DNA of 64,000 bases from Macrocystis pyrifera (GCA_031763025.1 JASSKH010000010.1:11053427-11117426), one strand, 5' to 3'; positions 1-14,000 are shown, counted from the first letter of the stretch. Notes: generated by a model not told the origin, from the letters alone. Numbers and translations: made by a program.

Positions 1-142
1 AGGGACAGCCAGCGACAGACAGCGACAGCACACCCAGAGCCTGCAAGTATTGATTCTTCATCCTTTACTCCTGCACCTAGTCTATTATGGTGAAAGTACC
101 AGGTATACGCGTACGAGTAGAGACGTTGAATCATTTATATTT

Positions 143-348
143 CTCCCGCCGGCGCGCCCTTCTTCTTCCCCAGCGCGGGCCTCCTCCCTCTCCGCTCCTC
201 TTTTTTTGTTTCCCCCATCACTGATTGAAGTACCACCTGCTGCGAAAAGTTTGCAACAGCTGGTGCTTCAATCAGTGAGGGGGAAACAAAAAAGAGGAAT
301 GAAGAGGGAGGAGGCCCGCGCTGGGGAAGAAGGGCACGCCGGCGGGAG
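143..348. repeat. Fold-back palindrome, possible MITE
   Basis: Two arms of nearly 100 bp are reverse complements of each other with almost no spacer: the left arm runs from CTCCCGCCGGCGCGCCC through GATTGAAGTACCACC to about 246, and the right arm returns to GGCACGCCGGCGGGAG at 348. The overlapping open frames on both strands are consequences of the palindrome and I do not treat them as genes. It could be a fold-back MITE or a hairpin formed by an inverted duplication; no flanking target duplication is obvious. Confidence 0.8.
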
Positions 349-1957
349 GAGGTGCCCACAGACTTGCTTGTAGAGTACTCTGTTTGCAGAAAACACAGAG
401 AAATCGAAGGCGTTGCAAGTTGATTGAGGTCCGCAAAGCACATGAAATGCCAACTTTACTTTGCGCCATTGTGCGTGTGTGGAGTCCACTCACGTTGTGT
501 CTGGAGCCTGGACCGTGTCATGGTGTGGCCGCCCTCGGCGCGTTATTACCGTGTCAACACCTGCTCATGTCATCATCCTATCATTAGTATTATTATATGC
601 TGCAGCCGATCTACTGTAAGTCGACACACCCTCAATCGTCTTCCTATCGAGCCCTGCGGCGCGGTGCGTTATGAGCGTGGTGGTCAACGACGATATTACG
701 ATATTCGCCTGTGGGTTAAGGCCACGGCGGACCTTTCAGGAATCTGTTGCCGAGTTGCTTGTGAGGAGCTGCACATACATATAGTGTGAGAACAGCGTCA
801 TATGTAGCTATCGGTATGCCAAGCGCAAATTTCCAGTCGTGGGTTGTTTTTTTGTCTTATTTGCGCCTTCCCGATTTTCGACCAATTTCGACCACTGCAA
901 CTCCCCAAAGTCGAGGTGTACATAGACCTCTGTTGAGAAAGCGCAGATCCCTAATCTGGAAAGAACCGTAAGCTGGTACGTACTGTAGATGAAACATTAT
1001 TTAATGGGTTGATACACCCTCTGTTAATGGCCTGTCCGAACCCATTGGCAGCGTGTCAAATTAGCAGCGCGATTGACTGAATCGACAAGATATCTTGAGA
1101 GTCGAGGCAGTAGAGTCACCTGGAAACCCGGGAGTGGGGGGTGGATGAGATCCTCCTCTCGTGCGTTTCGCGCAGCAATTTCGTCTGATTGCCGTACGTC
1201 CTCCTCCAGACATAGTAATCGACTTAGATGCCTCCATTGCCCGCCTGTAGTCGCACCTCTGCCATGTAGAGTGTGCGACGTTCTCGAGCTTGTCGGGGGC
1301 CTGCACAGGGATCCGCTTGCCGTGCCTTGAACTCCCAACACAGACAGTGTGCGACATGCCGCCGTTGCCTATTTTTAGTCACACCTCCGCATTTCGGCAT
1401 AGAGTGTGCGGGGGGGGTGGTGAAGCTCGTCGGAGGCCTGCGCGGGCCGGCGCAGGCCCTCAACGATCTTGATCATGACATACACCCGCTGCCGAAAGAC
1501 AGAGGGTGCGACCGAGGGCAGGCAACGGCGGCAGTGTCGCACACTGCTGTCTGCGCGGGGAGTACAAGACTCGACAAAATTTTTAACCTTGCTGCGCGAA
1601 TTGCACCAGCGTTACTCGCCCAGCCTTCGGCGGCCGAACTACTTGGCATTTGGCCGAAAACAGCCGGAATTAGTGAGGGATCGTTCCGACTAAGGTCGGC
1701 TGCAACTGATGAGAATAAGGCGCTGAGGGCAGCCGCGCGGTCCAGACACACGCGGTCGTCGCTAAGCTCGGCCGCGAGCACAACGGACAGAACAACAAGA
1801 CGAGCGGGTCGCAAGAGCTCGACGCGGTCAGCGACCATTTTTGTTCCTTTTTTTTTTTTTTTTTTAGTCCCTTTTTGTTCCTTTTTTTTTTTTTATTTTC
1901 AGCTTCCTTTTTGTTCCTTTGTTATTTTCATCCTCTGGCGGACTGGTAACAATAAAG

Positions 1958-2064
1958 ATTGGCCCTTTTGGGACTGCAGTCGGGTCTTGGGGACAAAGCT
2001 CTCAAATTGTACCAGGTATGTAGACTGTCCTCAAAACGGGACTGCAACACTGAAAGGGTTTAAG
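1958..2064. mobile_element. piggyBac-like MITE, copy 1 (MITE-2)
   Basis: The segment starts with CCCTTTTGGGACTGCAGTC and ends with GGGACTGCAACACTGAAAGGG, so its ends are imperfect inverted repeats of about 30 bp around a centre carrying GGGGACAAAG and TACCAGGTA. The same end sequences recur at 27610, 54810, 59110 and 59900. In better copies the outer edge is TTAA next to CCC or GGG, as in piggyBac elements. This copy is decayed and its edges are approximate. Confidence 0.55.
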
Positions 2065-2099
2065 CTCACCACACGTCCCACATACACGAAATACATGTG

Positions 2100-2660
2100 T
2101 CAATTTAATCCGTCGCTCCCGTTGCAACAGCTTAGCCGGCTGGTGCTTTGTGCCTCGAGCGCGTTATCATGTTGACCCGCCGGCCTGAAAATCAGTGGGC
2201 GGGCAACCTTTCCTCCCGCACGTGGCCAATATTGAGTAACATCGAAGTCGTCGATGGAGCGGAGCTGGGTGGCCACGGGCAGCGTCACGCTCGCGAACGC
2301 GCTCCACACGAAGGACTGGATGCGCTCCCAGGCTCGCCGAGATTGGGAGGCATGCGCGCCATAGAGAAGCCAATGCTTGCGCGAATGCATCTTTTTCCAT
2401 AGGGTGGTGTCGGCGGCCAGCTGATGTTTTTGTTTCGTGGCACTCCCGCGCATCCCCAGCATCCCGCGAGGCAGACACCCCGGTCGGCGAGATTTTCGAC
2501 AAGCCGCAGCAGGAGGACCTCGAGATGAGAGGTCTTGGAGGCTCCGGCGACCGCCGCATCACGAAGGGACGCGATTAATACGAGCGAGCAATGGTGCAAA
2601 GAACCCATCCACCTCTGCCAGCCCTGACGGCTCACTTTGCAGTCGATGCGCGACAAAAAT
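2100..2660 (-). other. GC-rich coding-like patch, unidentified
   Basis: All three minus-strand frames stay open for long stretches here, and one reads as plausible protein: a Trp-, Arg- and Lys-containing segment with residues such as LWKKMHSRKHWLLYG and IDDFDVTQYW. I do not recognise a family. It could be a worn transposase fragment or an exon of a gene lying outside the recognisable set. No start codon context or splice sites convinced me. Confidence 0.2.
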
Positions 2661-4895
2661 TCGCGCCGCCACCTGCCCTTCCCATTTTCACAATGTCTGC
2701 TGATGTGACCTCCGCCGCAGCCGCCGGCTGAGCTGAAGGGGCCACGGAATCAGCAAGAAGTGCACTGGCCGGCGATTTCGCAGCAGCAGCTGCAGCAGCA
2801 GCAGCGTTAAGGCTAGCCTCGGCCTCGGCGGACTTGATTTATTTCGCCATGGACGTCGATCACAGTCCTCGAGAACAATTCAATTCCGAACGTTACGGCA
2901 CGTCCGAATCCCAACCGGGGAGAGTTCCAACTACTGCAGTCTTTTATCACACCTTAGACCTATAGATAGCGCTCATTCGACCTCACTGCGTACCCCACTA
3001 TCAGGTTGTCGCCTACTGATAACTGAACACGGTGTGCCTCAAGGCTAGTTACAACGGTTACACCGTGTTTATGTGACTGGCCAAAATTCTTCCGTACCTG
3101 GTACGTATAAATGCACTTTTTCTTGCACGTCGAGAAGATCACGCGTATTGTATGGGGTACGAAAGAGGAGAAAAAAAATCAAGCCACCAAACGAGCCGAT
3201 AAGAACTTAGTAGAATAAATAATGTCGTGATGGAAGCAAAAGGAAGCCTGAGACGAGAGATTGCTATGATGGCGCAATAAAGAAAATAATACAAGTAATA
3301 CAAGAAGACGGAACGCCCAGAGAAGGACGGACTAGACGGAAATCCGGCAGAAAACGCGAGCTCTGTAAACTGATAGTATACGAACTATACTTCATGCCTC
3401 GCATTTTCGGCCGTCCCTTGTTTTCTTTGTTTCTTTTTCCCGTCTCCGCTTGTCTCGACTTGGGGCTTTTCTTTTCGGAGAGTATTTTTCCTGTGGCTCC
3501 ACTTTTTTTTTTTGGAAGAAAAACGGGAAAACAGGAAAAAAAAAGTCTAGAATTCGGAAAAATTTAACGGAAGGAGATTTTTCAGGAAAGTTGAGGCCGT
3601 ATGTTATGCCCTATTTTTTTTTTTTCGATCGAAAACGGAAGGAAGTCGGATTTTTCACCGGCAACAAATCCCACCACATCGTTATTCGATGTGCCATATT
3701 ATCGTGATTTTGGTTTTATTTTATAGGGGAATAAAAAAAAGAGAACATAACTGAGAAGTTGAACTCCACGACACGAACGAGTCATTCACGCGGATCAACC
3801 TTCACCATCAGCTCCTCGAAGGAAGGAACATAATGTGGAACCTCCTGGTGAGATACGCAAGGGATTTCCTGGTCGCTGGACAATCAAGGAGCTCTCGCTC
3901 TCACGGAGCATTCAGCTGCTTGCGGCGGTCGTAGCCAGAAAAGAACCCGTTAGGCCATCTCTTATGGGAGGGTTTTGAAAACCGAAAAACTTATCCGAAA
4001 CTGTGTTTGATACGGGCTTTCACGTATATTAGACCCGGAGTCCGACCGAATCAGGCTCGCTCTTCTCTGAATACTTGCAGTCTTTTGGGGAGAGGTATCT
4101 AGACCCGTTCTTATTTTCTCCAGGGGTGTCGTTCCAAGTTTTTACGATGTTGTCATTTTCAGACAAAAAAATGAACAAGGCATTTTCAGATATATATCGA
4201 CGTTTCAGCCGAAAAAATGGCCTCTTTTTCAGAAAAATCGCCTCCGGAACTGAACAGGGGAAACTGGAGTGTATGGACATAGTTTCAAACTACTATCCTG
4301 AAGAAACGGCAAACGGCGTTGTGTGCCTCTTGCAAAATGGCTGGTGAATTTCCGAGAAAAGCGTGCCCGATTCGCCCGTTTCCTTGGTCAAACACGCCTG
4401 CGAAGGTGCTGAAACTTCGATTTCCAGAAACCACAACCGGTTTGCCATAAGACATGGCCTTAGATTGTTCTGATACTGCTGTAGTCTCGTCCTATTCGGC
4501 CCGAAAGTTGTTTTTGCCGAGAGCATTTGGGCGGCCGCAACGCATGCGATGGTGGCCAAGGTACTGATGCCCTCCCTCTCCGTGGTGGCCGATGCACGAG
4601 TGCTGTGTCCCAGCTGTGTACAAGCGTAACCAAGCACGTAGCGTCGTGACCCGTCATGAGCCCAGTCTATAACCCATGCAAAATTGTACAATGCCTCCGA
4701 GGTCTCGTACAAAAGCGTTTTCAATCACTTTCTGAAGTATTATAATATTATCAAGTGGCTGAAAAAGGCCGCCAAAAAAAAACACTTGGTCAAATAGTAT
4801 CATCGATACAATCAAGGAGGAACATTTTTTTCGATACACAGGTCCCATAAGACGGAGGATAGTCCTTCGACAATAACGGACCTTACCTACTGTAT

Positions 4896-5003
4896 TATTA
4901 CGGGGGTCCATAGTTAATAGGACCCACGGTTTACATAAAACCTATATATTTGCCTATTTTTACTGACATTATTTGGTCCTATTTACTATGGTCCTCCGTA
5001 ATA
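4896..5003. mobile_element. TA-flanked palindromic MITE, copy A (MITE-1)
   Basis: About 108 bp with terminal inverted repeats of roughly 28 bp: TATTACGGGGGTCCATAG at the left and CTATGGTCCTCCGTAATA at the right, around an AT-rich core that includes ACCTATATATTTGCC. The outermost TA is shared by both ends and probably is the target duplication, as in Tc1/mariner-type elements. It lies 79 bp upstream of the first transporter exon. Other copies are at 12039, 12190, 40742, 41994, 54466 and 56926. Confidence 0.85.
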
Positions 5004-5082
5004 ATAATACCGCAAACAGTTATTTATCGACTTACTAGTTGTATTACTTGTCCTGTTGTTTTGTGTTTGTTGTTTTTAATAG

Positions 5083-8000
5083 GCGCCGCCGATGTTGGGA
5101 ACGATCCTGCTGTACATGGCGGTGTCCATGTCGCTGACGCTGTTGGACAAGTGGCTCATCACAGGTAAGGTTTTCTTGGAATACACATGAATAACCGTGC
5201 GCTCTCGAGCTATTACGGTATTAATAGTAGTATTCCCTTGGAATTGTATCTACTTTCAAGGGCTTCGCATAGGTGCCTGCCGACACCCGTGCTCCGGGTA
5301 GAGAAATATCCCTCAGTGCCAATTTATGGTTACTTTCAGGCAAGTTAACATGAATACACAAATTCTTATCTTATTCAGGTCAATGTATTACGAACAGGAT
5401 CAGGTCAATGCCATGTGGTGCAAGAAAAAGGCGACGCCGGGTTTCAGTTCTCAGTTTTTGTATCTCTCTCACTCGCATTATAGACCAACTTGTATGGCAT
5501 TTTTTTTGCAACGTTCTCCCTGTCTTTTTCAGGGGATCTCTGAAACAAATCTGAACCGTCTATTATGGGCCAGAAAATCATCGATACTTTTGATCTCAGT
5601 TCCTGGAGGGGGCAGAAAGCAGCTCAGTTCTGAGAGACTCAATCACATTTATCAGAACTGAGATTTCTTGGATTTTGTGTACTATTAATGTAGTACTGCT
5701 TCCCTTTATCTGCCCAGCTGTCAAGTACCCAAAACCCACGCCGAAGTATCACACCTATCTACGGCGAGCTGTATCCACTGCCAACGGCGCTTGTGCAGGA
5801 GAGATGGCCTCTCCCTCACAAAGCCGATAGCAGCAGCACAACAGCAATAACAGGCATGCCGAGTTTCGGTTCTCAGTTTTGGTCTCTGTCTCACTCGCAT
5901 TATAGACCAACTCTTATGGCATTTTTTTGCGGCATTATTTCTGTATTTTTCAGCAATCTCCAAAGCTCAAAAATCATAACCGTCTATTACGGGCCAGGAA
6001 ATCATCGATACTTCTGATCTCAGTTCCTGTAGGAGGCAGAAATCAGATCAGTTCTGAGAGGTTTCTCACATTTCTCAGAGCTGAGATTACTTGGATTCTG
6101 TGTACTATTAACGTAGTACTGATGCCCTCATGCCCAGCTGCCAAGTACCCAATACCCATGCAGAAGTATCACACCTATCTACGGCGAGCTGTACCTACTG
6201 CCAACGGCGCTTGTGCAGGAGAGATGGCCTCTCCCTCACATGAAGGCGATAGCAGCAGTACAACAGCGAAAACAGCAGCAGCAGCAGGAGCAGTGGTAGT
6301 AGCGGGCGTCGCTGCTGCTGCGGTTGGTTGCTGCTGCTGCTGCTGCTGCTGCTTCTGCTTCTGCTGTGCAGCCGCAACACCAGCAGCAGCAGCAGTAGCA
6401 GCATCGCAGCAGACAACAACTTGCATTTTCCGCCCAAATTACTTCGTGTACGACGCGTTCTGTACGCGCATTATCGCACCATGAAATACTCAATCATGAA
6501 TACAGGGAGCAATCGCAGTAAAAAACCCGAGATGCTGCGAGCATGAGCAGTATCGAACATCTGGTACCTGATACCTGATGTCGATCTGCAGTACAGAACA
6601 ACCGCAAAGTACTGCTAACATGGGCAGTATATTCAGTGTGAATCCCAAAATACTCAGGTTGGATACGCGTGTAGCGAACGCCGCGGTATCCACGCCAGCA
6701 CAGAACCCCAACATACTGCCAGTACTCGCAGTGGGAGCAAGCAGTCTCGAACCCTTGATTACCTTCAGTAGTGCTCGACGAAACAACTTGACGCGTTATT
6801 CACCAGGCAGTGGTAAGGCGAACGTCTTAAAAGTAAAAAACGTCTGCTGTGAGTACGACCGATTTAGTGGTTGAAACTCAACTTTGGAAGCTGCTTGATA
6901 CCTCAGACACGCTCATCGGGGGCGCGCTTGTTATGGATATTTGGTTTTGACTTGTACGTATTCGTAGAATGCCTCTGTGCTGCTGTTACTGCTGCTGCTG
7001 CCGTATAAGCAGTCGTATCTCAATGCGCCTGCTCCAGAAATCAGACCTTGCAGCAGTAGTCAGTCCGAGCATGTACTACCACTTGTATGATAAAATCCTC
7101 CGATGCATTTGGTCGTTTTTTTTTTTAAATCGAACTCACGTCACTCGGCAGCTACTCTCGACAACCTTTATTCAATTCGACCGGCGGCAACCACTGACGT
7201 GCCGAATTACACCGAGAAACACTGTATCACCGGGATATCCAATGATGCCAACCATCTGGTACCAAGAACGGCGCGATACGCCGAGAAGGCGCGCGGAGTC
7301 GACCCGCGAAGCAGTCACAGTAAGCTGTTCGCGGAACAACAGCAGCGAAACAAATATCCAGGACCGGAGAAGATAGAACCTCCGTGTCTGCTCGCCCCAG
7401 CAAAGATCCTTCGAGTTCGGGGTCGCTGCGCTCGTCGGTGGCGCGAGATTCCGAGATGCGCGCACACGAGAACATCCGTCGGAGCCCGGCGAGCGTGAAC
7501 CTCGAGGAAAGCGGTCGAAAAAGCAAGCGCGAAGCCAGGAAAGCGAAGGCGTCTGGAATCCAGCCTAAATTCAACTCGAAATGTTCGGAATCGGAAGCGA
7601 ATGCTTCGCTTTCAGTCGTCGCGAAGGATCGTATATAGCTATTGTATATATACATGTAGATGTATCCCCTCTTTTTTTGGAAGATGAGTGGGGTTCGGTA
7701 TGTGTGATACCACATGAGCGCTTATTCTGGTCCAGGGGAGGTTCACATATGTCATGCACTTCCAGTACATCTCATCGCGTGGATGCCACGCGACCTACAA
7801 CTAAAATAGCTCTTATCAATCGGTCAGATATGGCTATACTGTACACATGCACTGCTGTTTCTGTTGATATATACACCTGATGTGAAGAGTGGTGGCCGCG
7901 GAACTTGCGTCCCCCCCAAATCGACGCCTGTGAGGACCGTTTTGCGACTTTATTGCAGCCAAAAAATCGACCAGTGAGGTCTTAAGAACCTCAACTTTCT

Positions 8001-11000
8001 GCAGTACGGCATTGGCAGGCAGAACGTGCAACAGCACAAGTGTCATGAAATATGCGTGAGCGTCGTAGATCTCCTTCCGTTTCACCTGGGGCGCATCATC
8101 CCCTATCCCCTATCCCCTACCCCAGTGGCAGTAGCAGTGGCAGTGGCAGCAGCAGTAGCGGTAGCAGTGTTATGGTGTCATCGGCTTGCTCCGTGTGGCC
8201 GATGCTATATCCGTCAGTTTTTTCCCCTCTACACTATAATCTAGTAAATTACCATAGAGTTATTATACATACTGTAGTCGAGCACTTGACTACTCTTATT
8301 AGAAGGTTAGAGCTGCTTGCTTCGGGCGGGATTCCGCACGCGATGGAGTAGTCCAGCAGTACTTTATGCACACCACGGGATTTTGTTTTCAGTATCGACA
8401 GCAGTGCATTTTAGTATTAACAGTAGCCGTAGTCGCCTTCTTTCAGGCATTTGGCCAGCGCTCGTGGGGTGGGTCTACCATGCCTCCAGAGAACGTGAAA
8501 CGAGCCCCCTTTCCATCAGCACACCTAGCTGGAACACCCGCCACTGCCACTCCCGTGTTGTTTTTGAAAAATTCAGGTTTGGGCTTCAACGCGCCGCTGT
8601 GTCTGGTCATGCTGACGTATTTTATCATGCACCTGGCTAGCTCGTTGATACGGCAATGCTCGCGCCGGCAAGGGGGGTCGCCGGGCGGAGAGAAGCAGGT
8701 CCTGTTGCAGACGCTGACCTTCTCTCAATGGGCGTGGAAGGTCTTTCCTGTCGCGGCTGCCTCCGGGTTAGAGGTGCGACTGCTCTGGGGTTACTATATT
8801 AAATTTCGTACTTACATCCCACCTAATTTATCAATACCTGGTAGGTGTGTTCGTATACTTGAACATAGATTGGGATCATTTTTGCAGCACTACTAGGGTT
8901 CACGTCGTCGTGGTCGCTATCTTGGTATTGACCTCAACGATCTCAATCCCCAACGGTCTTCCCCCCAACGGTCTCATTCCCAGCTTTCTCAAGTAACACG
9001 CGTTGCATCGTTTCGATAACCCTTCGCGCGACTTGGCGTATGAACAGGTAGGGACGAGCACTCTCGGGCTACAGGTGATGAACGTGGGCATTCACACAAT
9101 GGTCAGGTCTACGGTGCCGATCTTCGTGCTTTTGTTTTCCGTTGGTATGGGTTTGCAGGTGAGAAGTTGGCTACGCGTGCCGTAGTTTTTCAGATATGCA
9201 GGTTTCATTCTTCCTTACGTTGTGGCGCAACAGTCAAAGATCGTTGTATACCAAATACCACATAACATAGATTATAGATCCGTAGCGATGTTTTTCGTTT
9301 TCCCGAGAGATTTTGCGCAAACGATGGCGTAAGCGAGACGTACGTGTAGGTGTTGCTCTGGCTCGCGCGCACTATTAATAAGGGTTTTATATGGCCTCAT
9401 GTTGAATGTGTCGGCCTCGGCACTAAGCAATATATAAAAAATACAAATATAGACATGATATACATGAGTGATAATATGTACTTTTTTATGTCGGGTTTTG
9501 TACATGGTAGTAAATCAGTGTTGCTCTTAGAGCTTTGCCGCCTTGAAAGTTTCTTGAAAGGTTCGCTTGTGCTTTCCAATAGGTATACAGTAGCGCTCGG
9601 GCAAACGAATGGGCCCAAGGCTGCTTCGTCTGACCGAGACTCTTTTCTCTTTTCCCCTCTCAAGTATGATGAAACCTTCGAGGGCTGCAAGGGCTTCATT
9701 TTTTCGTTGTTTCCATCCCACCTATTATCTTCGGCCTTGTTTCTTCTGCTCCCTCCCTTGTCGTAACCCAGATCCGTGCTCACATCGATAGCAGCAGGCT
9801 CTTCCCTTCTCCGCCCTCCCGACTTCGGTGCGCTCCTTCCATTTGCATGACTTTTATTCAATCCCGACCGCCACCACTATTGTAGGTGCCACCTTCTTTG
9901 TAGCCGCCCCCCCCTAGCCCGTTACTTCACGCACAGTCATCGCGCTCTGATGTTTGCTGCCTTTTCTCTACTGTAGCTCACTTCCTAACCCGCTGCCCCG
10001 CGCGGAATTGTCGCCCTCTGTGGTGTTTGCCTCTGGTGTTTGCCGCTGGTAGGAGTTTAGAGTCGGGCTCCTGGTAGTGGTTTTGCTGGTCAGCGGCGGG
10101 GTATCGCTGTTGTTCTCCGGTCAGAAGCACGACAACGAAGTTACGTTTCCCATGTACGGCTTCTTGCTGACGCTGCTCAGCGGCATGTTGGCAGGCTTGA
10201 AGTGGACGCTGTCTCAGGTGAGCGGGGCTATCCATGTTTTTATTGGTAGCATTGTTGCTGTGTTTCAACAGTACGGTATGAAGTGCACGCTGTCTCGGGT
10301 GGCTGAGGCCATTGGTCTTTTAAGACTACAGTAATACCATCGTTATCATATTGTGAAGTGGACATGGCAGTAGGTGGGTGGGGTTAGCAGTATCGGCATG
10401 TCTTGCCTGGTACCCGATATATCGTCGTTCTATTCGCATTGATGCTGCTGTCGAAGGTGCCGTTTTTTTCAAGGGCACGACGTCTATATATAACATGGTA
10501 CCTTGTACCTGGTACATTTTTCATGTTGACACTGCTGTTAACCCCTTTTGAGAGATGGACGCCCATGCTAAAAAAAGGCCCTGGTAGTAGCCCTTTGCCC
10601 TGTGCCTGCCAGATGTTCGTGCTGGCCGGTGTGGTGTGCAAGACATCACGACTCCGCCGGCATAAATAATTTTGACCCCGGTGGCACATATGAGACATTG
10701 CGACACCGATGGCGTCTATAAATATGCCACCGGTGTTGGCTTATGTAAGACACCCAGACAACGGTGCCGAATATAGCCGTACCGATGTTGTACATAAGCA
10801 TGCCGTCAGCCTGCCCGGGAACGTGCACGATTATTGTAGGAGACTCATGAGTTCCGTGTGAGGAAAAGTCCCACATGCCAGGTGCGAAATATCCACAGCA
10901 GCAGAAGCGCATGTTGTGAACGAAGTACGGGCATATTGTGATGTCCTGTCCTGTGCTGTGCTGTGCCTGTAGCGGTCTTTCTACAGACGAACGCATGGAT

Positions 11001-14000
11001 CATTTGCTTACTCGGCATTTCCGCCCCCGCCATCTATCCCACCATTCTACCAACAGGTTTTGCTTCAGGGAAAAGGCGTGTGTGGAAGGGGCCACGAAGT
11101 TGTGGGCGAGGCACTCCACCCCTTCACGCTGCTCCACTACATGTGAGCACGCTGAGATCGTTATATCCGACAATGTCCAGTTCGAGCATCTGCCCCTCCT
11201 ACTATTTATAGTAGACACTCGATGTGCGCCAGACTCGTCATTTTGCTTTGTCGCTGTAAATTCCTGGAAGGGTTAACTCAAAGTACGCTTATCACTCATC
11301 CGTACTTTAGCTTGTCGTTGTCGTCCTCACAATCTTTAATCGCCAAATATCTAGTCGGTGGTCGCAGGACAGGGTTCCAAAAACTCGGGAGTGGAATAAT
11401 ACCTCTGGTAAAGTAAAATAAATTGATACCGTCTCCAAACAGTACACATAATGATCGAAGCTCATCGTACTCACCTGTGAGACAATCGTGACTTTGTAGG
11501 AGCTTGTCGAGCGCTGTTACTCTGGTGCCCTTCGTCGCCGTCCTGGAAGTCGGGAACCTTCGGGACATGGCGATCGCCTTCGGGACGGCGCGAATATTTA
11601 AGGTGGGGTTGCTGCAGCGATAGGCATGCCAACTTGCAGCCTTTTGGGACTTCGGAGGCAACAGGTCACCGAACAAAATGATTTTTCTTTTTTCGAGTGT
11701 TGCGGAAGGTGTCACACGTGCGATGCGATATATGATATATGGACCACTGTTCCTCTATGTGAGAAACGTTTTTATACAATAGTATTCTACGCGAAATACT
11801 TACGTATTGGGACGTAGCAACCCGGCGCCGCTGGGTCAGTCTAGGGGATGGTGTACGTAGTGTAGTGCCGCAAGTACCCTGCGAGGATTTGTATGAGACA
11901 CTCGCAGCTCGCGGCATTGTGTTGATATCAGCAGTCGTCGGCCGTGCGGAAAAAGGGGTTGACATGGTTATGGTTTGAATAGTACCGGAGGTGCGCTGCA
12001 AAGAGGCGTATAACGCGGTCACAGAATGTTGCCGTATTGTTACGGGGGCCCATAGTAGATAGGACCAAATATTGTTAGTGAAAATAGGTGAATATATAGG
12101 TTTTTATGTACCCCATAGGTCCTATTAACTATGGACCCCCGTAATATATATCCGTAGATCCTATTAACAATGGACCCCCGTAATAGAATGGGGGGGAGTC
12201 CATAGTTGATAGGACCTATGGGGTACATAAAAACCTATATATTTACCTATTTTTACTAACACTATTTGGTCCTATTTAATATGGACCCCCGTGATAGTTG
12301 TACTACAGACCGCTCACCCTACTACTAATAGGCGATGGCTGAGGACGGTTGGCGAGACCGTGCTGAGGGCGGTTGCTGAGACCGTTCTGAGGACAGTTGC
12401 TGAGACCGTGGTGGGGACGGTTGCGGAGACTGCATGATTGTCGATTGTTTTGGTCATGGGGCTTCCACCGCAGAAGGGGTGAATTGTGTTCAGTTTGCTG
12501 CAGGGCTGCGGATAGTGTTTAAGCCGCACTGTTTGGCGCACCATTCCCACTCTAATTATTTCGCACGCTGCTGTGTTGCAGTGTCTATCCTCATGTAGCC
12601 CGCCTTTCTGGTCGCTTCTACTCGTACCCTACTATTTCCTTGTTTAAGAGGTTTCGCGCACGTTGGTGATGCCTTTTCGTCGTACTGTCGTTGCTGTTGT
12701 TATCGTTGTTAATGCTGTCATCGCTGCTGTTGCTCTTGCTGTCAGTGTTGCTGCCGCTGTTTTGTTGGGATACGCTCCCGTGGTCTGTGAAGCCTCACCT
12801 TCCTTTCTATCACTGGTCAGCGCTTGACGCTTGCACGCTCGCTGCACTGACTTGTTTTTACCTCTGTGAAATTCGTCTGCGACTTGATTCAGACTTTGCT
12901 GTTGATCGCAGCGGTTTCGCTTCTGGCCCTGGTGCTGGTTTTGACGGAATTCGCTTTCATTAAGAAGGTCTCCTCGCTCAGCCTGTGCATCATCGGGGTT
13001 GTCAAGGTCAGCTGTTTGCTGTTTTGGCTGATATCGCTTCGTGTGCCACCGGTGTTGCTCAAGTCAGCCGCGTGGGTGTGAGTAGGGGCGGGTGAGAGAA
13101 GGCGTAGGTGGGGGTAGGCATCACTCGCTAGCGTAGGGTCAACATCAGTCTGATAGTGAATATGTATAAGGTACATTTTGACGTGTTGTGGCCATCTCAA
13201 GGTCCCTCGTATCTACGGCCAGAATGGTACTCTATTTTTTACATTAATCTGAAGGCTCTTTCATTTGCTTTTGTGACTTCTCTTGAAAAATAGCTATAAT
13301 TGCTACCTGGTGAGTGCAATGCAACATTTCAATTACTGGTTTAACTTATTTTCATGACTTTCTTTGCACATAACCAGCTGAATGTACCGACCAAGGTCCC
13401 GTTCGTATGTTTCCTGGATGCCCCACCTTGCCATGAACAGGAGCTGGTCCTCGTGTTGTTCTCCGTCGCATTTCTGGGAGAGCACCTCGGCGGGCGTTCT
13501 TGCCTCGGGTTCTCTGTAACCATGGTGGGGGGTCGGCCTTTACAAGCTTGTCCCCAAACGCTCCCCAGAAGGTGATGTTGATTAGTTGTTGTCATGTGCG
13601 AAGTACACGGTGTTGGTGCTGGTGATGATGCCTTTCATTTTCCACCTAGTATCTTTGCACTACTATTAATACTACTTTCTCCAGCCCCTGCCTTTTCCTA
13701 GCTCAGATGCTGGGGCCACATAGCAGACACTCCTCTTCCCTCCCCACTACGTACGTTGTGCATAGTGTTGCTGCTCCTGATCGTCGTGTATCTGGTGTTG
13801 AATGTACCTGGTCGTGGTGTACCTCATGTTGGTGTACACGTTACCTGCTGTTGATGACCTGGTGGTGTCGTACCTAGTCCCTGCTGTTGATGGGTGTGCC
13901 GTGGATGTACCAGGTATCCCGAAACACACGCTCACCTTCATCGCGTTTCGTTTCCTCGCATGGCATATGCTCGTCTCTACGAAATGCTTTGTAGTTCTTG

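Larger units (their letters stand above)
349..4895. other. Region with no supported gene
   Basis: No conserved protein block was recognised. It holds a short MITE-like copy at 1958-2064, a GC-rich coding-like patch near 2100-2660 on the minus strand, poly-T tracts at 1849-1895, and AT-rich sequence at 3150-4350. An upstream exon or 5' UTR exon of the transporter gene could lie here, because the first exon I can identify is preceded by a splice acceptor at 5081-5082. Confidence 0.6.

Noticed and set aside
1273-2175. 300-residue open frame on the plus strand
   Set aside because: It crosses poly-T tracts that give Phe runs and a MITE-like copy, and no family block or splice context supports it.
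4293-4724. 143-residue minus-strand open frame with a faint resemblance to retroelement RNase H text
   Set aside because: The resemblance is limited to a few residues (ATTEREG) with no catalytic pattern I could confirm and no flanking terminal repeats.
9397-9861. 154-residue minus-strand open frame
   Set aside because: Lies in a transporter intron, low-complexity and charged, with no recognisable motif.
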